From: a virus
DNA: 50,734 nucleotides
Reading direction: 5' to 3' (one strand)
IMG/VR virus record: IMGVR_UViG_3300030060_004561
Location: 1-50,734 of that record
The position numbers and the translations under genes are program-made. Of the stretch, positions 47,057-50,734 are shown one piece after another. How positions within the stretch are numbered: the stretch's first letter is position 1; each line of letters opens with the position of its first letter. The notes below the pieces were generated by a model. It was not told where the DNA came from. It did not search any database and saw only the letters and a list, made by a program, of their open reading frames with translations.

Positions 47057-50000
47057 TGGCTTGCTTCCAAACAGGATTAGCTGGGAAGAGTGCGGCTGGG
47101 ACTGCCCCAGACGACCCTGTGACCCGTTCGCTGCGGTTTGATGGCAGCTCGTACCTTTCGTTTACGCCATCGTCCGCAACCTCAACACGGCAGAAAGCGG
47201 TAATTAATTTTTGGTTTAAACTAGCAGAGCCAGAGTCAAGTTCTACTAGAAACACTTACCTCTTTACCGCAGGAACAGTGCAAGGAACCCCAACAGAATG
47301 GTTTGGAATAAATTATGGTGCATCAACAAATAAAATAACTATTGGTGCTGCCTTCGGGTCTGCTGGCGGTGCAACAACCGAAGCTGTGTTTCGTGATTAC
47401 AGTTCGTGGTACAACCTGCACCTCATCGTAGATACGACTGAATCATCCGACTCCAACAAGTTTAAGCTGTACATAAACGGGGTGCTACAAACGCTTACCG
47501 GAACATTTCCCACCCTAAACTCCAACCTCCATATAGGCTCGGACAAGCCCCACCGATTCGGATGGCAAACCAGTAGTTACCACGGAACCACATACAGCCC
47601 ACAGGTGTACATTGCCAATGCGTATCTTTTGGAAAACTCCACGCTACCTTTTACAGATTTCATCGAGGACACAGGATTTGGAAGTTACAAACCAAAAGCA
47701 ACCAGCGGCTTAACTTTTGGAAACAACGGCTGGCACATCGACGCACAGCCAGCCCACGATGCCGACCTCCTCGTATCTTCCATTGACCGTAACCAAGGCG
47801 ACACGTTGTTTGCTGACGCAGCGAAGGGGCATGTGCTGACTTCCACAGGTTCACCAAAGCATAGCATTGCCGTAGGCAATCCTTTCACTGGCGACGACAG
47901 GTCGATGTTCTTTGATGGCACAGACGATTACATAAAAGTCGCAAGTGCATCCTCTGACTTCGCTTTCGGCACATCAGACTATACTATCGAAGGCTGGTTT
48001 AACTTTTCCCACCTCACTGGGATACAGACAATATGTGACCTTCGTCCCACTAACTCGATTGACAGCGCACGCTCTTTTTTCGGCACAACCGGAAGTGGAT
48101 TATATGTTTACCTAAACTCCACTAACACTACTTTAGCCCCTAGTGGAAGTTTGACTATAGACCGTTGGCATCATATCGCTTTAGTCAGGTCTAGCAGTAG
48201 CTTAAAATGTTATGTTGATGGAGAACTTAAAGGGACTATTAGTTCGTCAACAAACCACAGCACGGACGGCACTCCGCATTTAGGCTCAACTAACCCTTCC
48301 CCAAACCATGAGGGGATTCTTTCGGGTTACATTTACGACTTTAGAATCATTAACGGAACTGCGGCGTACACTGGGGAGTTCACTCCGCCAAGTGGAAAAC
48401 TTACGGCCACTGGAGGAGTTTACCCCAGCACTACAAACGTAAACACATCCATCACTTCAAGCCACACTAAGCTGCTTATACAGCCCGACAAGAACGATAG
48501 CTCCATAGGTGACGAGACATCGAACCACACCATCACAACATCCGGGGCACTGATTGCTGGGTCTAGCTCGTATGAAGACAAAGCTAAATCAACTGCGATG
48601 TACTTTGATGGGAATGGTGACACGATTGCATCGGCGGCATCTAGCGACTTTGCGTTTGGGACAGGGGATTTTACCGTAGAAGGCTGGTACTACTTTCAGT
48701 CCATTCCGAGTAGCACTGATGCAATGCTGGTTGATTTCCGCCCAACCAATAGTGAGACAAGTACATCGTTTGCATTTTCAACGGACACAACGAATGGAGT
48801 AAAGGTCTACTCTGGTGGAGACAACCAGCTAGGAGGTTCGCTGTCGTTAAACACTTGGCATCACATTGCTTTGGTCAGAGATAGTGGAACACTTTACGTC
48901 TACATTGATGGAACTGCCACCGGAACTACGCAAACCTTAACTGCGGATTTAAGCACTAACGGCACTCCGAGGCTGGGCGCAACGGCTGATGCGGGAACGA
49001 GTGCTGTCTTTACTGGTTATATCTTTGATGTTCGTGTTACGAAGGGCACAGCCCGTTACACCAGCGGATTCACCACACCATCAGCCCCATTCGAGCTGAA
49101 CCCCGTCTATCTTGGCGGTGACCAATCGAGTAACAAAAATCATTTTACGCCAACAGGCATTGATTCAACGGACATCCGAACAGACGTACCCACCGACTCC
49201 TTCTGCGTGTTGTCGCCAATCGACAAAGGCGGCGGCGTCACTCTGTCAGAGGGGAACCTAAAGGCTAACTTTAATAATAATTGGAAAAACGTGCGCGGAA
49301 CTATGGGGGCTACGTCTGGTAAGTTTTATTTTGAGGTTATCGGAACCATAGACGCTAATAATCGGTGGAACTCTGGGATTGATATAAACCAAAAGTGTGA
49401 GGTTCGTACCTACGGCAGCAACACTGGTTCAATCGTTTACGCGCTTTACGATGGTAAAATATACAACGGCACTGGCTCCGCTGGCGGCATTGGAAACAGC
49501 GAAAACTCATCTTACTATGAAACTGGCACTCAAGACCAATCTGAAACTAACGCCCGTATTGGGGTGGCCGTAGACATTGACGCTGGAAAGGTATGGTTTC
49601 GATTCAATAACGGAAGCTGGGAAAACTCTGGCGGCGACCCGACCAACGCAAGTGCCAATGGGACAGTAACATTTACAGCAAACTCATTAGTGCAGCCGTT
49701 AATCGGTGGATATTCAGCCAGCGGAACATCTTGCAACGCCACCTTTTACTTTCAAGAGTCTGAATGGACTGACACTGCTCCAGCGGATTACGGAGAATGG
49801 AAAACATCTAGGCTCGCTGCCCCAACCGCTACTCCCGCATCCCATTTTAATACTGTATTATACAACGGGACATACGATAGTTATTACGGCGTTGGGACAT
49901 CCTCTCAGTCAATTACAGGTGTCGGATTTTCACCGGGCATAGTGTGGGTCAAGGACAGGGACGGTTTATCGGCTACCTATAGCAATAGCTACAACGGACA

Positions 50001-50734
50001 TTACTGGCTCGATACTCTGCTAGGTACGGGCGGTGCGTTTAATGTTGATAGAGATAATAGTTCCCATTCGGGAACCAGTTTAGCTTCGGGTGAGGATGGA
50101 ATTAGCTCATTCGATTCAGATGGATTTACAGTCGATGAGGCTGAAGAGACGAACTTTTTAGCGGACTTGTATGGTAACGGCGCGGTTACGTTTGCAGAAA
50201 GATATGTAGCGTGGTGCTGGAAGCTAGGCACAACCGCAAGTAGCTGGAGTGGAGGGGGACAAGACCCAGACACAGAGCATTACAATTCGGATGCTGGTAT
50301 ATCGATTATAAATTACTACGATGTCGATGGTAACGGAACATCAATTAGCATAAATCACAGTTTAGGTGAGGCTCCAGAGTTTGCAATTTCAATGGACTAT
50401 GGGGATTATACCGGAGGCCACCACGTTTGGCATAAGGATTTAACTGCTAACAATTATTTAGATTTATCCGGTACTGGAGCACAATCGTCCGACAGTTCCT
50501 ATTTCCCGTCCTCGCCAGCTACCAATACAACTTTTACGGGTGGGTCAAGCATTGTTGACAGTAACACAAGCCACATTGTGCTGTTCCGTTCGGTTGAAGG
50601 CTTTAGCAAGTTCGGGAAATACACGGGCAATGGAAATTCGGGTGATGCCGCGCCATTTATCTACACCGGATTCCGACCAAGGTGGATTATGGTGAAGCCC
50701 ATTGATGACTCCTACGCTTGGTACATTCACGATA
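47056..50734 (+). CDS. Large tail fibre with three LamG domains, SPRY and DUF7483 (continues at position 2)
   Basis: 1,298 residues in all (1,226 here up to the window end). LamG-like domains at about 24-192, 284-441 and 514-671 (FDGNGDTIASAASSDFAFGT, WHHIALVRDSGTLYVYIDGT). A SPRY-like domain at about 745-915 (GATSGKFYFEV; IGVAVDIDAGKVWFRFNNG), then a DUF7483-like region at 935-1298 (GFSPGIVWVKDRDG). All are carbohydrate-recognition folds, so this is the main receptor-binding fibre. Start ATG 47056 shares a base with the previous stop. Confidence 0.88.
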   Translation, partial: MACFQTGLAGKSAAGTAPDDPVTRSLRFDGSSYLSFTPSSATSTRQKAVINFWFKLAEPESSSTRNTYLFTAGTVQGTPTEWFGINYGASTNKITIGAAFGSAGGATTEAVFRDYSSWYNLHLIVDTTESSDSNKFKLYINGVLQTLTGTFPTLNSNLHIGSDKPHRFGWQTSSYHGTTYSPQVYIANAYLLENSTLPFTDFIEDTGFGSYKPKATSGLTFGNNGWHIDAQPAHDADLLVSSIDRNQGDTLFADAAKGHVLTSTGSPKHSIAVGNPFTGDDRSMFFDGTDDYIKVASASSDFAFGTSDYTIEGWFNFSHLTGIQTICDLRPTNSIDSARSFFGTTGSGLYVYLNSTNTTLAPSGSLTIDRWHHIALVRSSSSLKCYVDGELKGTISSSTNHSTDGTPHLGSTNPSPNHEGILSGYIYDFRIINGTAAYTGEFTPPSGKLTATGGVYPSTTNVNTSITSSHTKLLIQPDKNDSSIGDETSNHTITTSGALIAGSSSYEDKAKSTAMYFDGNGDTIASAASSDFAFGTGDFTVEGWYYFQSIPSSTDAMLVDFRPTNSETSTSFAFSTDTTNGVKVYSGGDNQLGGSLSLNTWHHIALVRDSGTLYVYIDGTATGTTQTLTADLSTNGTPRLGATADAGTSAVFTGYIFDVRVTKGTARYTSGFTTPSAPFELNPVYLGGDQSSNKNHFTPTGIDSTDIRTDVPTDSFCVLSPIDKGGGVTLSEGNLKANFNNNWKNVRGTMGATSGKFYFEVIGTIDANNRWNSGIDINQKCEVRTYGSNTGSIVYALYDGKIYNGTGSAGGIGNSENSSYYETGTQDQSETNARIGVAVDIDAGKVWFRFNNGSWENSGGDPTNASANGTVTFTANSLVQPLIGGYSASGTSCNATFYFQESEWTDTAPADYGEWKTSRLAAPTATPASHFNTVLYNGTYDSYYGVGTSSQSITGVGFSPGIVWVKDRDGLSATYSNSYNGHYWLDTLLGTGGAFNVDRDNSSHSGTSLASGEDGISSFDSDGFTVDEAEETNFLADLYGNGAVTFAERYVAWCWKLGTTASSWSGGGQDPDTEHYNSDAGISIINYYDVDGNGTSISINHSLGEAPEFAISMDYGDYTGGHHVWHKDLTANNYLDLSGTGAQSSDSSYFPSSPATNTTFTGGSSIVDSNTSHIVLFRSVEGFSKFGKYTGNGNSGDAAPFIYTGFRPRWIMVKPIDDSYAWYIHD
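50634..50734. repeat. Terminal direct repeat, right copy
   Basis: Same 101 bp as positions 1-101 with one substitution (50636). See left copy. Confidence 0.9.

Overview
The window is one complete, circularly closed genome of a short-tailed (podovirus-like) tailed phage. The last 101 bases repeat the first 101 with a single mismatch (position 3 versus 50636), and the reading frame that runs off the right end at 50734 continues at position 2, so the unique circular length is about 50,633 bp. The evidence for a podovirus is a portal, scaffold, capsid protein and large terminase, T7-like adaptor and nozzle proteins, internal virion proteins, and no tube, sheath or tape-measure gene. The host is not named by any gene. 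The tyrosine recombinase has the C-terminal style I associate with integrases of Verrucomicrobiota and relatives, so a marine or freshwater PVC-group host is my best guess (inference). The recombinase and a ribbon-helix-helix regulator suggest a temperate or formerly temperate phage.

Layout. (1) 45.07-50.73 kb running over the junction to 20.18 kb, all rightward: collagen-like fibres, a 1,298-residue LamG/SPRY fibre, small basic proteins, tail collar, nozzle (gp12-like), appendage proteins, a 2OG-oxygenase-like protein, adaptor (gp11-like), three internal virion proteins, the last a 3,331-residue giant. (2) 28.2-20.1 kb, leftward: an accessory operon of mostly unknown small proteins, plus a DUF932 protein and a secreted SleB-type endolysin. 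(3) 28.4-28.9 kb rightward: small terminase candidate. (4) 35.75-28.9 kb leftward: integrase, RHH regulator, DnaB helicase, RusA-related protein, SSB, PD-(D/E)XK proteins and a replisome organiser. There is no recognisable DNA polymerase, primase or RNA polymerase. (5) 35.98-39.0 kb rightward: major capsid protein, histone-H1-like protein, two holin-like proteins, a lipoprotein and a nuclease. (6) 45.03-39.0 kb leftward: large terminase, a Cys-rich protein, portal and scaffold.

The unusual part is the leftward operon at 20-28 kb. It carries 11 copies of a palindromic element, CTTAAGTC-N4-GACTTAAG, with variable loops. One copy has a compensatory stem change and two lie inside coding sequence. 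The same operon holds a 676-bp tract built from GNCNN pentamers, punctuated by a GACT tetramer so that all 12 intervals between GACTGSC marks are 5n-1 nt (44-64). It also holds a 0.46-kb block packed with hairpins between two strong leftward terminators. I know of no described system that combines these; they are the best candidates for new biology here.

How the genes fit together: integrase and RHH protein would control the lysogeny choice; organiser, DnaB and SSB would recruit host replication; TerS and TerL would package DNA through the portal; the internal proteins, including a metalloprotease-motif and LysM-like giant, would form the ejection machinery; and lysis genes are split between 26.5 kb (endolysin) and 37.9-38.6 kb (holins and lipoprotein).
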